Assembly: GCF_002366715.1 (NCBI RefSeq)
Contig: NZ_DFBS01000006.1
Location: 1 to 52,528, forward strand
Direction of reading: 5' to 3'
Source: Halomonas sp. UBA3074
GTDB taxonomy: Bacteria; Pseudomonadota; Gammaproteobacteria; Pseudomonadales; Halomonadaceae
Length of the DNA: 52,528 nt
Shown: one piece after another, positions 33,139-41,608 of the stretch
Position numbering within the stretch: the stretch's first letter is position 1
Layout of the letters: each line of letters opens with the position of its first letter
Made by a program: the position numbers and the translations under genes
The notes under the pieces: generated by a model
Told to the model about the DNA's origin: nothing
The model's database searches: none
The model's input: the letters and a program-made list of their open reading frames with translations, nothing else

Positions 33139-33165
33139 AAAAACACCGACGCCGGAGCGTCGGTG
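33139..33165 (-). terminator. Terminator of aspS
   Basis: Hairpin with a 9-bp perfect stem CACCGACGC (33144-33152) / GCGTCGGTG (33157-33165) and a 4-base loop, followed on the minus strand by TTTTTG. It lies 22 bases past the aspS stop and before ruvC. Confidence 0.85.
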
Positions 33166-33186
33166 CTAGGCACTCAACCAACCACT

Positions 33187-34968
33187 TTATTCGGTGGCGA
33201 TTTCTGGCTTGGCTTTCTGCCGTAGTCGGATATTCAGCTCTTTCAATTGCTCGGGGCTCACTTCGCCCGGCGCATTGGTCATCAAGCAGGCAGCGCTTTG
33301 GGTTTTCGGGAAAGCGATCACTTCGCGAATGGTCTTAGCGCCGACCATCAGCATGACCAGGCGATCAAGGCCGAAGGCCAAACCACCATGGGGCGGCGCG
33401 CCGTACTGCAGCGCATCCAGCAGGAAGCCGAATTTCTCTTGCGCTTCTTCTTCACCAATGCCGAGAATCTCGAACACGGTGCTCTGCATGGTTTGGTCAT
33501 GAATACGAATGGAGCCACCGCCCAATTCGGTACCATTGAGCACCATATCGTAAGCGCGTGACAATGCGTTCGCAGGGTCTGCTTTCAGCTCTTCCGGTGT
33601 GCAAGAAGGCGCAGTGAACGGGTGGTGAAGCGGGCTAAGACGGCCGTTGTCGTCAGCTTCAAACATTGGGAAGTCGACGACCCAAAGCGGCGCCCACTCT
33701 TGGGTGTAAAGCTCTAGATCGGCACCTAGCTTGACGCGTAGGGCACCAATGGCTTCATTGACGACGCGGGTTTTATCCGCACCAAAGAAGATAATGTCGC
33801 CATCTTCAGCGCCCACCCGGTCGAGCAACTCTTCAACGATATTTTCCATGAACTTAACGATCGGCGACTGCAGCCCCTCGAGCCCTTTCGCACGCTCGTT
33901 GACCTTGATCCACGCCAAGCCCTTAGCACCATAAATGCCGACGAACTTGGTGTATTCGTCGATCTCTTTACGCGACAGCTTGGCACCGCCGGGTACTTTC
34001 AATGCTGCGACACGGCCATCATCAGCGCTGGCCGGGCCAGAGAAGACCTTGAAATCGACTTGCTGCATCAGATCGTCGACATCGGTCAATTCAAGCGGAA
34101 TGCGCAGGTCCGGCTTATCCGAACCAAAGCGATCCATCGCTTCCTGCCAAGTCATGCGCGGGAATTCAGGCAATTCAGCGTTAAGCACGTCTTGGAACAG
34201 CTGACGAATCATGGATTCCGTAATGCCCATGATGTCGCTCTCTTCCACGAACGACGCTTCGATATCGATCTGAGTGAACTCAGGTTGACGATCGGCGCGC
34301 AGGTCTTCATCACGGAAGCACTTGGCAATTTGGTAATAGCGGTCAAAACCGGCCACCATCAACAGCTGTTTAAACAGCTGCGGCGACTGAGGCAGGGCAA
34401 AGAAACTGCCCGCATGTGTACGGCTGGGCACCAAATAATCACGTGCGCCTTCCGGTGTGGCGCGGGTCAGCACCGGTGTTTCGATATCGAGAAAGCCCTG
34501 GCTTTCCAGGTAAGCACGCACGTTGTGAGAAATGCTTGAACGCAGACGCAGCTTCTCGATCATATCGGGACGACGAAGGTCGATGTAGCGGTGCTTCAAG
34601 CGCACCTCTTCACCTACTTTGCCATGTTCATCCAGTTGGAAAGGCGGTGTAATGGCCGTGTTGAGGACTTCTACCTCTTTCGCCAGCACTTCAATCATAC
34701 CCGTCGGCATGTTGGGATTTTGGGTACCTTCAGGACGCAGCCGTACGCGACCAGTGATACGCAGGACATATTCACTGCGGGCACGGTCGGCATTAGCGAA
34801 CGCCTCGGCGGTATCAGGGTCGACCACGAATTGAGCGATGCCGTCGCGATCGCGCATGTCGAGGAAAATAACCCCACCGTGATCACGGCGGCGGTGAACC
34901 CACCCGCATACCGTCACTGTTTGATCCACCAAAGTTTCGTTAAGCTGGCCGCAATAATGGCTGCGCAT
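33187..34968 (-). CDS. aspS: Aspartyl-tRNA synthetase
   Basis: Class II aminoacyl-tRNA synthetase of the bacterial type, 593 aa. The N-terminal anticodon-binding OB fold (VCGWVHRRRDHGGVIFLDMRDRDG), the catalytic core with TPEGARDYLVPSR, QSPQLFKQLLMVAGFDRYYQIAKCFRDEDLRADRQPEFTQID (motif 2) and the motif 3 GLAFGLDRLVMLMVG, plus the inserted bacterial GAD domain (about residues 290-420), are all present. The ATG at 34968 follows CAGGA and gives the standard MRSHYCGQL start. Lies downstream of fmdB. Confidence 0.97.
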   Translation of the reverse strand: MRSHYCGQLNETLVDQTVTVCGWVHRRRDHGGVIFLDMRDRDGIAQFVVDPDTAEAFANADRARSEYVLRITGRVRLRPEGTQNPNMPTGMIEVLAKEVEVLNTAITPPFQLDEHGKVGEEVRLKHRYIDLRRPDMIEKLRLRSSISHNVRAYLESQGFLDIETPVLTRATPEGARDYLVPSRTHAGSFFALPQSPQLFKQLLMVAGFDRYYQIAKCFRDEDLRADRQPEFTQIDIEASFVEESDIMGITESMIRQLFQDVLNAELPEFPRMTWQEAMDRFGSDKPDLRIPLELTDVDDLMQQVDFKVFSGPASADDGRVAALKVPGGAKLSRKEIDEYTKFVGIYGAKGLAWIKVNERAKGLEGLQSPIVKFMENIVEELLDRVGAEDGDIIFFGADKTRVVNEAIGALRVKLGADLELYTQEWAPLWVVDFPMFEADDNGRLSPLHHPFTAPSCTPEELKADPANALSRAYDMVLNGTELGGGSIRIHDQTMQSTVFEILGIGEEEAQEKFGFLLDALQYGAPPHGGLAFGLDRLVMLMVGAKTIREVIAFPKTQSAACLMTNAPGEVSPEQLKELNIRLRQKAKPEIATE

Positions 34969-35033
34969 GTCAAATCCTGTTCTGTTACGTGGCAATTAAA
35001 ATGTCGCGGGCGTCCCGACCCTGACGGCCGCAG

Positions 35034-35333
35034 TTATGCTGCGGCGCCTTTGTCACTGGGAGTAACGCTCTTGGGAGTAGCACTGGAATCGCTTGATTTA
35101 GCAGTATCTGCAGAGGCAGTCTTACCTTCAGCGACCAAGTTCTTTTTACTACCCGTTTTGAAATCGGTTTCGTACCAACCGCCGCCCGCCAATCGGAAAC
35201 CTGCTGCCGAGACTAGCCTCTCCAAACCTTCGCTCTGGCAGGCGGGACAATCCTTCAACGGATCGGCGCTAATTTTTTGCAATTTTTCTAGGCGATGGCC
35301 ACAGGCCTTGCACTCATATTCATAGATGGGCAT
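35034..35333 (-). CDS. FmdB-family zinc ribbon regulatory protein
   Basis: A 99-aa protein starting MPIYEYECKACGHRLEKLQ with a second CPAC pair, the four-cysteine zinc ribbon of the FmdB (CxxC_CXXC_SSSS) family. The rest is a low-complexity Ser/Thr/Lys tail. The function of most members is unknown; some are annotated as regulators. The neighbourhood fmdB-aspS is common in proteobacteria, usually with a DUF502 gene in between, which is missing here. AGGAG precedes the ATG at 35333; the longer upstream frame is not homologous. Confidence 0.88.
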   Translation of the reverse strand: MPIYEYECKACGHRLEKLQKISADPLKDCPACQSEGLERLVSAAGFRLAGGGWYETDFKTGSKKNLVAEGKTASADTAKSSDSSATPKSVTPSDKGAAA

Positions 35334-35571
35334 GTTATTGGCTCCTAAAAAGCTCAACCCTGACAGATTCAGTACTGACAGACACAGTCCTGGAAAACCA
35401 AGTGCTGAAAGAAAAAGAACAGTGGCGAACACAAACGCTGCCAGGCAACCAATATGTGGCCAGTCGAAATAAATTCCAAGGCTGCGGTTGATAAAGCGCC
35501 GCCATTATACCCTTTTGTGACCCCTGCCGAGCAAGGTTATGCAGCCTTCGGCAGTTAATGGAGAGAATAAA

Positions 35572-36510
35572 ATGTCGCATGCCGTCATTCTGGACGCACA
35601 AAGCTTAGGCCCTGGGATAGATTTAAGCGCTATCAGGGCATCGGTCACAGACCTAGAGGTGTTTGAGCAAAGCACCACCGATCAGGCGCTTGAGCGCTTA
35701 ACAAAAGCAGACATTGCCATTGTTAACAAGGTCGTACTAGACGCAGAAACGTTGCAGCAACTGCCTAATTTAAAACTGATATGCGTGCTCGCCACGGGGC
35801 TCAATAATATCGATCTTGAAACGGCAAAAGAGCAAAATATTCAGGTTAAAAACGTGGCCGCTTACGGTACCGCCAGCGTGTCACAGCATACCTTGATGCT
35901 GATACTTGCCTTGGCCAATCGTCTTCCCCGCTACCAACGCGATGTTGCGGCTGGCGAATGGCAGCGCAGCGACTTTTTTTGTTTGCAGGATTACCCAACG
36001 CTACAGCTGTCTGACAAGCATTTGGTCATGGTGGGGCAAGGCGAACTGGGCACCGAAGTGGCGCGCCTGGCGGAAGCATTCGGCATGCGCGTGACGTTTG
36101 CCGCCAGGCCGGGAAATGAAGCCAACGATCAGCGCCCCGCCCTGGACGACCTACTAGCCGATGCTGATGTTATTAGCTTGCACTGCCCGCTCAGTGACGC
36201 CACCAAGCATTTAATTAACCGAGAGCGCTTGGCCAAGGCTAAGCCGTCCTTACTGCTGGTTAACTGCGCCCGCGGCGGGGTCATCGATGAAGTTGCCGCA
36301 CTTGAAGCATTACGCCACGGCCACTTGGGCGGTTTGGGCGTTGATGTACTGCCCTCTGAACCGCCTAAAGAGGGCCACCCGCTGCTAGAAGCGCTCAGTG
36401 AGCCGCTCAATCTAATTGTTACGCCTCACAATGCCTGGATTACCCCCGAAGCGCGCCAGAATATTGTCAGCCTAACGGCTAATAATATTCGCGAATGGAA
36501 AAGCGCATAA
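35572..36510 (+). CDS. D-2-hydroxyacid dehydrogenase (glycerate dehydrogenase-like)
   Basis: NAD(P)-dependent D-isomer 2-hydroxyacid dehydrogenase, 312 aa. The substrate domain includes ICVLATGLNNIDLE and VKNVAAYGTASVSQHTLMLIL. The Rossmann motif is LVMVGQGELGTEVARL (GxGxxG), and catalytic Arg is in NCARGGVIDE, Glu in the PSEPP region, His in TPHNAW. Sequence details fit the glycerate/hydroxypyruvate reductase branch, but the substrate cannot be fixed from sequence. The ATG at 35572 follows GGAGAGAATAA. Divergent from fmdB. Confidence 0.9.
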   Translation: MSHAVILDAQSLGPGIDLSAIRASVTDLEVFEQSTTDQALERLTKADIAIVNKVVLDAETLQQLPNLKLICVLATGLNNIDLETAKEQNIQVKNVAAYGTASVSQHTLMLILALANRLPRYQRDVAAGEWQRSDFFCLQDYPTLQLSDKHLVMVGQGELGTEVARLAEAFGMRVTFAARPGNEANDQRPALDDLLADADVISLHCPLSDATKHLINRERLAKAKPSLLLVNCARGGVIDEVAALEALRHGHLGGLGVDVLPSEPPKEGHPLLEALSEPLNLIVTPHNAWITPEARQNIVSLTANNIREWKSA

Positions 36511-36534
36511 GCTGAAAAATTCCTCTTTAACGCC

Positions 36535-36564
36535 AGCACTAGGGCCTAATTAGGCCCTAGTGCT
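36535..36564. terminator. 30-bp perfect palindrome between convergent genes
   Basis: A perfectly self-complementary 30-base sequence (two 15-base arms meeting at AATT) between the stops of the hydroxyacid dehydrogenase and acylphosphatase genes. It probably works as a bidirectional transcription terminator, although the T-run after it is short (TTT). Confidence 0.65.
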
Positions 36565-36588
36565 TTAGAGACTCAAGGAGTTAGGGGC

Positions 36589-36864
36589 CTAGTGAGTAGC
36601 GAAATGGCTAGGGGCGCGGCAATCATCTAGCACCTCAAGCTCGACGTGGGTGACTTGCGCCCCTTCAGGGCCTTGCCATAGCCATTCACTCAATAGCTTG
36701 ACCGCGTCTGAGTGGCCACACATCAGTACTTCTACACGCCCATCCGGCAGGTTCTTAGCGTAACCGGTAAGACTAAGCTGAAGGGCTTTCTCTTGCGTTG
36801 CCCGGCGGAACCATACCCCTTGCACCTTACCCGTGACCAAGGCATGTACGCAGCATTCCGTCAT
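36589..36864 (-). CDS. acyP: Acylphosphatase
   Basis: Small enzyme (91 aa) that hydrolyses acyl phosphates. The catalytic Arg is in the phosphate loop GKVQGVWFRRATQEKA and the catalytic Asn in GYAKNLPDGRVEV, matching the family pattern. The length is typical. Lies 21 bases before the yihY stop side on the same strand, downstream of it, so it may be cotranscribed with the membrane protein gene. Confidence 0.94.
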   Translation of the reverse strand: MTECCVHALVTGKVQGVWFRRATQEKALQLSLTGYAKNLPDGRVEVLMCGHSDAVKLLSEWLWQGPEGAQVTHVELEVLDDCRAPSHFATH

Positions 36865-36885
36865 GCTCTCCTCCTCGCTATCAGA

Positions 36886-37788
36886 TTACTGACCATACTC
36901 CTGCTTGATCAGTACGGCGCTGTTACGCGGGATCAAGGGGTGCCCGCGACGTAATAGCAGTGAACGCGTAAACGCCGCACCAAACAGCAGTATCAAAGAA
37001 CTGTAATACACCCATAGCAGTATCATCACCACCGACCCTGCAGCACCGTAGGTGGAGGCAGTGGCGGTATAAGCCAGATAAATGGCGATGACGCTGCGAC
37101 CCAGGGTAAACAGCACGGCAGTCACCACCGCGCCTATGAGCACGTCTTTCCAGCGCAACACCACGTCAGGAAGCACTTTAAAGATAGTCGCAAATAGCAG
37201 GGTCACCATTGCAACTGAAATGAGCGATTCCAGTGAGGTCGTAAACAGGCTAGCGAAGGGTAATAAGTTATCTGCAGCGATCAACATGCCACGCAACACC
37301 ACCCCAAGCACTAACGAAACCAGCAGAATAAAGCCGATAGACAGCACCACGGTTAGCGAAAGTAAGCGGCTTTTGATAAACCTCAACGCGCTGTTAGAGC
37401 TAGGCTTTGCCGTAACGCCCCAAATGGTATTGAGTGAAAACTGCATTTGCGCAAACACGGTTGTTGCCCCCACCATGAGCGCGCCTACCCCTAACAGTGT
37501 AGGCACAAGACCCGACTCTTCAATTCTCGACTGTGCAACGGCTTCCTGAATGGCAACGGCAGCATCAACGCCTAATGTGCCCTGTAGCTGGGCGACTATT
37601 TGCCCCTGCGCGGCCTCTTCGCCCATCACAACACCAATAACCGTGACGGCGATAATAATGGTTGGTGCCAGAGAGAAAAGCGTATAAAACGCCAGCGAAC
37701 CCGCATAGCTAAACGCATTGCGTTCCAGCCATAACGAAGTGGCATCTTGGGTGACTTGCCACCAAAAATTAGCCGCACGTTTCAACAT
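36886..37788 (-). CDS. YihY/virulence factor BrkB-family membrane protein
   Basis: A 300-aa polytopic inner-membrane protein. The family signature FSYAGSLAFYTLFSLAPTIIIAV is at the N-terminus, followed by about five further hydrophobic segments and VLFTLGRSVIAIYLAYTATASTYGAAGSVVMILLWVYYSSLILLFGAAFT near the C-terminus. The old annotation as ribonuclease BN is wrong for this family; transport or lipid functions have been proposed. The ATG at 37788 follows GGGAG and is preferred to a start 8 codons upstream. Confidence 0.9.
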   Translation of the reverse strand: MLKRAANFWWQVTQDATSLWLERNAFSYAGSLAFYTLFSLAPTIIIAVTVIGVVMGEEAAQGQIVAQLQGTLGVDAAVAIQEAVAQSRIEESGLVPTLLGVGALMVGATTVFAQMQFSLNTIWGVTAKPSSNSALRFIKSRLLSLTVVLSIGFILLVSLVLGVVLRGMLIAADNLLPFASLFTTSLESLISVAMVTLLFATIFKVLPDVVLRWKDVLIGAVVTAVLFTLGRSVIAIYLAYTATASTYGAAGSVVMILLWVYYSSLILLFGAAFTRSLLLRRGHPLIPRNSAVLIKQEYGQ

Positions 37789-37931
37789 GTCCACTCCCTG
37801 TGTCGTTAGCATTAAGGCAAATTTTAAGCGTTATCAATAAGCTGTTTTCTCTAGCATACCTAACCACAGCGTTTAGCGCAGTTTTCTGGTAGGTTGAGCT
37901 CCTCATATCAGCACACCAAAAGGAAGCTTGG

Positions 37932-39026
37932 ATGGCCACCGATATTGCGCGCTCCACGACTGCATGCGATTTCGACTGCTTGGTGTTTATCGGGCGCTTT
38001 CAACCGCCTCACCTCGGGCACTTGGCAATTATTCGTGAAGCGCTGAAACGTGCACGGCAAGTGATCATACTGGTGGGCTCTGCATGGCAGGCCCGTTCAT
38101 TACGCAACCCGTGGCGATTCGATGAGCGCCAAGCCATGCTTCGTGCAGCTTTTGATGATGCTGATAATCAACGCTTAGAGATAACTCCGCTGCTGGACGC
38201 ACTTTACAACGACGACGTTTGGGTACGTGACGTGCAGCGCAAAGTGCGGGATTTAGCCGCTCCCGCCAATGCTCGCCTGCCCCGCATTGGGCTGATTGGA
38301 GCCAGTCGCGGGCAATCAAGCTACTACCTTTCACTGTTTCCACAGTGGGAATCAGTGAGTGTGCCATCGGTGGAAGGCATTTCCGCCAGCCAAATTCGTG
38401 AGCGTCTGTTTCGTTCACCCAGTGCAACAGATGATTATTTAAGCACTGGTGCCTACCATGACTTGCCCCCCGGTGTCGTCGAACGGGTAAAACGCTTTTG
38501 CCATGCCAGCGCTTATCAACGCCTGCTCGAAGAGCAGCAGTTATTAGACCAGTATCGTCAGGCGTGGGCTCATGCACCCTACCCGCCTATCTTTGTGACG
38601 GTAAATGCAGTCGTGGTGCAATCAGGCCATGTTTTGCTGGCACGGCGGACAGCGGCCCCGGGCAAAGGGCTTTACGCCCTACCGGGCGGGTTCATTAATC
38701 CCCATGAGCGTTTACTCGATGCCTGTTTGCGTGAGCTTCGCGAGCGCATACGCTTGAAAGTGCCTGAACCGGTGCTTAAGGGGTCATTACGTGGCCAGCG
38801 TCTATTTGATGAGCCCCACCGAAGTTGGCGCGGCCGTACCTTGGCAGAAGCGTTCTACTTTGCGCTGCGCCCTGACCAGCAATTACCCCGTTTGAAGCCT
38901 GTGAAAGGCGGTGAACATGCGCGCTGGGTGGCGCTAGCGGACCTTGAACCCGAAAGTTTGTTTGAAGATCATTTTTTTATTATTCAAAACTTTCTCGGCT
39001 TGCCTGCCGACTTTGGCAGCAGTTGA
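37932..39026 (+). CDS. nadM: Bifunctional nicotinamide-nucleotide adenylyltransferase / Nudix protein (NadM-Nudix)
   Basis: A fusion of 364 aa. Residues about 15-190 form an NMN adenylyltransferase with GRFQPPHLGHL (21-31), LVGSAWQARSLRNPW, and the ISASQIRERL motif; it joins NMN and ATP to NAD. Residues about 220-355 form a Nudix domain (FVTVNAVVVQSGHVLLARR, LPGGFINPHE). The Nudix box keeps G253, E259, R267, E268 and E271, but the second Glu of the EE pair is Arg272 and the conserved Gly is Arg274. The pyrophosphatase side may therefore be weak or altered. Divergent from yihY. Confidence 0.9.
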   Translation: MATDIARSTTACDFDCLVFIGRFQPPHLGHLAIIREALKRARQVIILVGSAWQARSLRNPWRFDERQAMLRAAFDDADNQRLEITPLLDALYNDDVWVRDVQRKVRDLAAPANARLPRIGLIGASRGQSSYYLSLFPQWESVSVPSVEGISASQIRERLFRSPSATDDYLSTGAYHDLPPGVVERVKRFCHASAYQRLLEEQQLLDQYRQAWAHAPYPPIFVTVNAVVVQSGHVLLARRTAAPGKGLYALPGGFINPHERLLDACLRELRERIRLKVPEPVLKGSLRGQRLFDEPHRSWRGRTLAEAFYFALRPDQQLPRLKPVKGGEHARWVALADLEPESLFEDHFFIIQNFLGLPADFGSS

Positions 39027-39103
39027 GTACGCACGTGTAAAAATATTCGCCCGGCGGGGCTATATCTGAATTATATATGCACTATGTCTGAACGATGAAT
39101 GCC

Positions 39104-40021
39104 TTATGCCTGCAGGAAATCGCGGGGCAATTTCATCATTTGTCGCCATAAACGCTCGACACCGGGTTTATGTACCATTGAACAGCGGTATAAGCGGATT
39201 TCCAAAGGAATGTCCCAGCTCTGGTCTCCCGCCCTGACCAAGCGACCGCTTTTCAACTCTTCACGGATACAAAAATCCGGTATCCAGGCAACGCCTACTC
39301 CCTGCAGCACCATGCCTTTTAAGCCTTCGGCCATCGCTGTTTCATAAACCGTGCGCAGCTTCATTCGCAGTGGGTCATTCTTGAGCAGCATGCGTACACT
39401 TCTCCCCAAAAATGCGCCCTGCGTGTAGGAAAGGTAAGGAATGGAAGTGTCGTGCTGAAGCGAAAATTTGGCTTTGCCGTGAGCATCCGGCAGCGAGACG
39501 GGCAGCATGTTGACCTTCCCGATAGAGAACGAGGGAAATACTTCGGCATCGAGCTGCATGGTGGCAAAAGGATCGTAATAAGCGAGCATTAGATCGCAAT
39601 TGCCTTCGCGCAGCACATGGATTGCCTCACCCACGTTCATGGCCACCAAGCGCGTCGGCAATTCACCTAGGCCCTGCTGCAGACGGGAAATCCAGGGCGG
39701 GTAAAAGCTGAGTGCCAAGGAGTGAGCAGCGACAATGTCCAGCGCTTCGTTGGCAATTGATAGGCCACGCAAATGGCTAAGCGACTCATTTAACTGTTCG
39801 ACCAGATTTCGTGCAGTCACCAAAAACAACTGCCCTTCTGGCGTTAGCCCCACGGGGGTAGTCGAACGATCCACCAGGGTGACATCAACCGCCTGCTCCA
39901 ACGCGCGTATACGGCGACTAAACGCTGGCTGTGTCACGTGCCGTTGTCGGGCTGACGCTGAGAAACTGCGTGTATTGGCGAGTGCGACAAAATCTTCTAG
40001 CCATTTTGTTTCAAGATTCAC
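39104..40021 (-). CDS. LysR-family transcriptional regulator (HypT-like)
   Basis: A 305-aa LysR-type regulator. The N-terminal helix-turn-helix (LEDFVALANTRSFSASARQRHVTQPAFSRRIRALEQAV) and the C-terminal periplasmic-binding-protein-like effector domain are complete. From memory it resembles the hypochlorite-responsive HypT/YjiE branch (NLETKWLEDF start, VAAHSLALSF, GVGVAWIPDFCIREELKSGRLV). The effector is unknown. There is no divergent target gene right next to it: nadM converges on its end and cls lies upstream on the same strand. Confidence 0.88.
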   Translation of the reverse strand: MNLETKWLEDFVALANTRSFSASARQRHVTQPAFSRRIRALEQAVDVTLVDRSTTPVGLTPEGQLFLVTARNLVEQLNESLSHLRGLSIANEALDIVAAHSLALSFYPPWISRLQQGLGELPTRLVAMNVGEAIHVLREGNCDLMLAYYDPFATMQLDAEVFPSFSIGKVNMLPVSLPDAHGKAKFSLQHDTSIPYLSYTQGAFLGRSVRMLLKNDPLRMKLRTVYETAMAEGLKGMVLQGVGVAWIPDFCIREELKSGRLVRAGDQSWDIPLEIRLYRCSMVHKPGVERLWRQMMKLPRDFLQA

Positions 40022-40080
40022 CCCAGGACTCCTTGTCTCACCCTTTGCTCACGCATTTTGATTCCTATGAGATCGTTTAA

Positions 40081-41505
40081 CTACTGTACCGGGGCCATTA
40101 AATATGCCGCCCGTGAAACCACCTTCATCCACAATGAACGCTGGTTAATTTCATCTATGCTGACACGGCGGCACTGTGCAAAATCATTTTCAAGCATGGT
40201 CTCAACGCTGGCAGCAAACGCCTGGCTGGGAATGAACGCAGTGATTTCGAAATTCAAACGAAAAGAACGGTTATCCAGATTTACTGTACCCACCGTTGCG
40301 GCATCGTGGTCGACGAGCATGACTTTTTGATGGAGAAACCCAGGAAGATAACGGTATATTTTCACACCTGCTCTCAACATGTCCGGTAAGAAAGAGAACG
40401 CTGACAGAAAAACCAAAAGGTGATCGGGGCGCTCCGGAATCATGACGCGTACATCTACCCCGCGCATCGCCGCCAATCGCAGTGCATCTTGAACACCTTG
40501 GTCCGGCACGAAATAAGGACTAGTCACCCAAAGCCGCTGCTTTGCGCTATGTATAACCTGCTGCACCAGTAGGCTGGCCGTGTCCTGACGATCCGCAGGC
40601 CCAGAAGGTACGATCACCACGTGATGGTCAGTCGACGCCGACGTTTCAGCCATCCAGTTTAGGCTAATCACTTCATCCGTGGCCCAGTGCCAATCTTCCC
40701 AAAACGCTTCCTGTAATCCGAGTACGCTTGGTCCTTCAAGCTTCAGGTGGGTATCTCGCCAGGCGCCATGACGGGGATCTTCTCCTAAATACTCGACCCC
40801 TATATTAAAGCCGCCCACCCACCCCTCTTTACCATCGATCACGGTGACTTTGCGGTGGTTGCGAAAATTAAGCTGGAAACGGTGCTTCAAACCACGTGAT
40901 GAGCGAAACGCACTTACCGCCACCCCGTCATTGGTCAAGTCGGTGAGATAACCTTCGTTTAATTTACGGCTCCCTACCTCATCGTAAAGAAAATAAACGC
41001 GGACGCCGCGTTGCGCGGCACGTTGCAAATGGTGCTTTAAGCGCTGCCCCAGGGCATCACTGCGAACGATAAAAAACTGAATCAGGACGTACTGCTCGGC
41101 ACGGTCAATACCGTCAAACAGGCTTTCAAAAGTGGCAGGACCATCGATGAGCAGCGTGGCATGGTTACCATGGGTTAAAGGCATCATGGCCAGTTGCTCT
41201 ACCGCTTGGATATCTGCATTACTGGAGGGCGCCACGAAAGGCTCTACGTTAGCGCGGTAACGCACCAGCACGCGGCGTAACACGGTATCCCGCTGCCCAC
41301 GTGCCGAGACATAACCATAAAATCTCGGTCGACCGAAAAACCAGTAAGCTGGCAGCGCCACGTAAGGGAAAGTCAGCAGCGATATGATCCACGCAACGGC
41401 CCCTTGAGAGGTGCGACTGGACATCAATGCCATAATCGCCGAAACGATTCCCAGCAGATGAATCAATAAGATGCTGGTCCCTAGCAACCAAGAGGTCATA
41501 GTCAC
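40081..41505 (-). CDS. cls: Cardiolipin synthase (phospholipase D family)
   Basis: Joins two phosphatidylglycerols to cardiolipin in the inner membrane. Two N-terminal transmembrane helices (about residues 8-30 and 38-58) precede two phospholipase D domains, each with an HKD motif: HRKVTVID in the first and HQKVMLVD in the second, both complete. The 474-aa length fits ClsA/ClsB-type enzymes. Lies downstream of fumarase behind its terminator and upstream of the LysR gene. Cardiolipin often rises in halophiles under salt stress, which would suit this host. Confidence 0.93.
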   Translation of the reverse strand: MTMTSWLLGTSILLIHLLGIVSAIMALMSSRTSQGAVAWIISLLTFPYVALPAYWFFGRPRFYGYVSARGQRDTVLRRVLVRYRANVEPFVAPSSNADIQAVEQLAMMPLTHGNHATLLIDGPATFESLFDGIDRAEQYVLIQFFIVRSDALGQRLKHHLQRAAQRGVRVYFLYDEVGSRKLNEGYLTDLTNDGVAVSAFRSSRGLKHRFQLNFRNHRKVTVIDGKEGWVGGFNIGVEYLGEDPRHGAWRDTHLKLEGPSVLGLQEAFWEDWHWATDEVISLNWMAETSASTDHHVVIVPSGPADRQDTASLLVQQVIHSAKQRLWVTSPYFVPDQGVQDALRLAAMRGVDVRVMIPERPDHLLVFLSAFSFLPDMLRAGVKIYRYLPGFLHQKVMLVDHDAATVGTVNLDNRSFRLNFEITAFIPSQAFAASVETMLENDFAQCRRVSIDEINQRSLWMKVVSRAAYLMAPVQ

Positions 41506-41531
41506 GTCCTTATAAAGCCCTCACAAAGAAC

Positions 41532-41556
41532 AAGGCCTCGCCGTCAGCGAGGCCTT
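41532..41556 (-). terminator. Terminator of the fumarase gene
   Basis: Ten-base stem AAGGCCTCGC (41532-41541) and GCGAGGCCTT (41547-41556) with a 5-base loop, 50-odd bases past the fumarase stop. The T-tract on the minus strand is interrupted (TTGTTCTTT). Confidence 0.75.
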
Positions 41557-41608
41557 TATGCGCTTAAAAAGCTAGGCGTTCAAAGCCTAATCAACCTTAC
41601 CACTTTTG

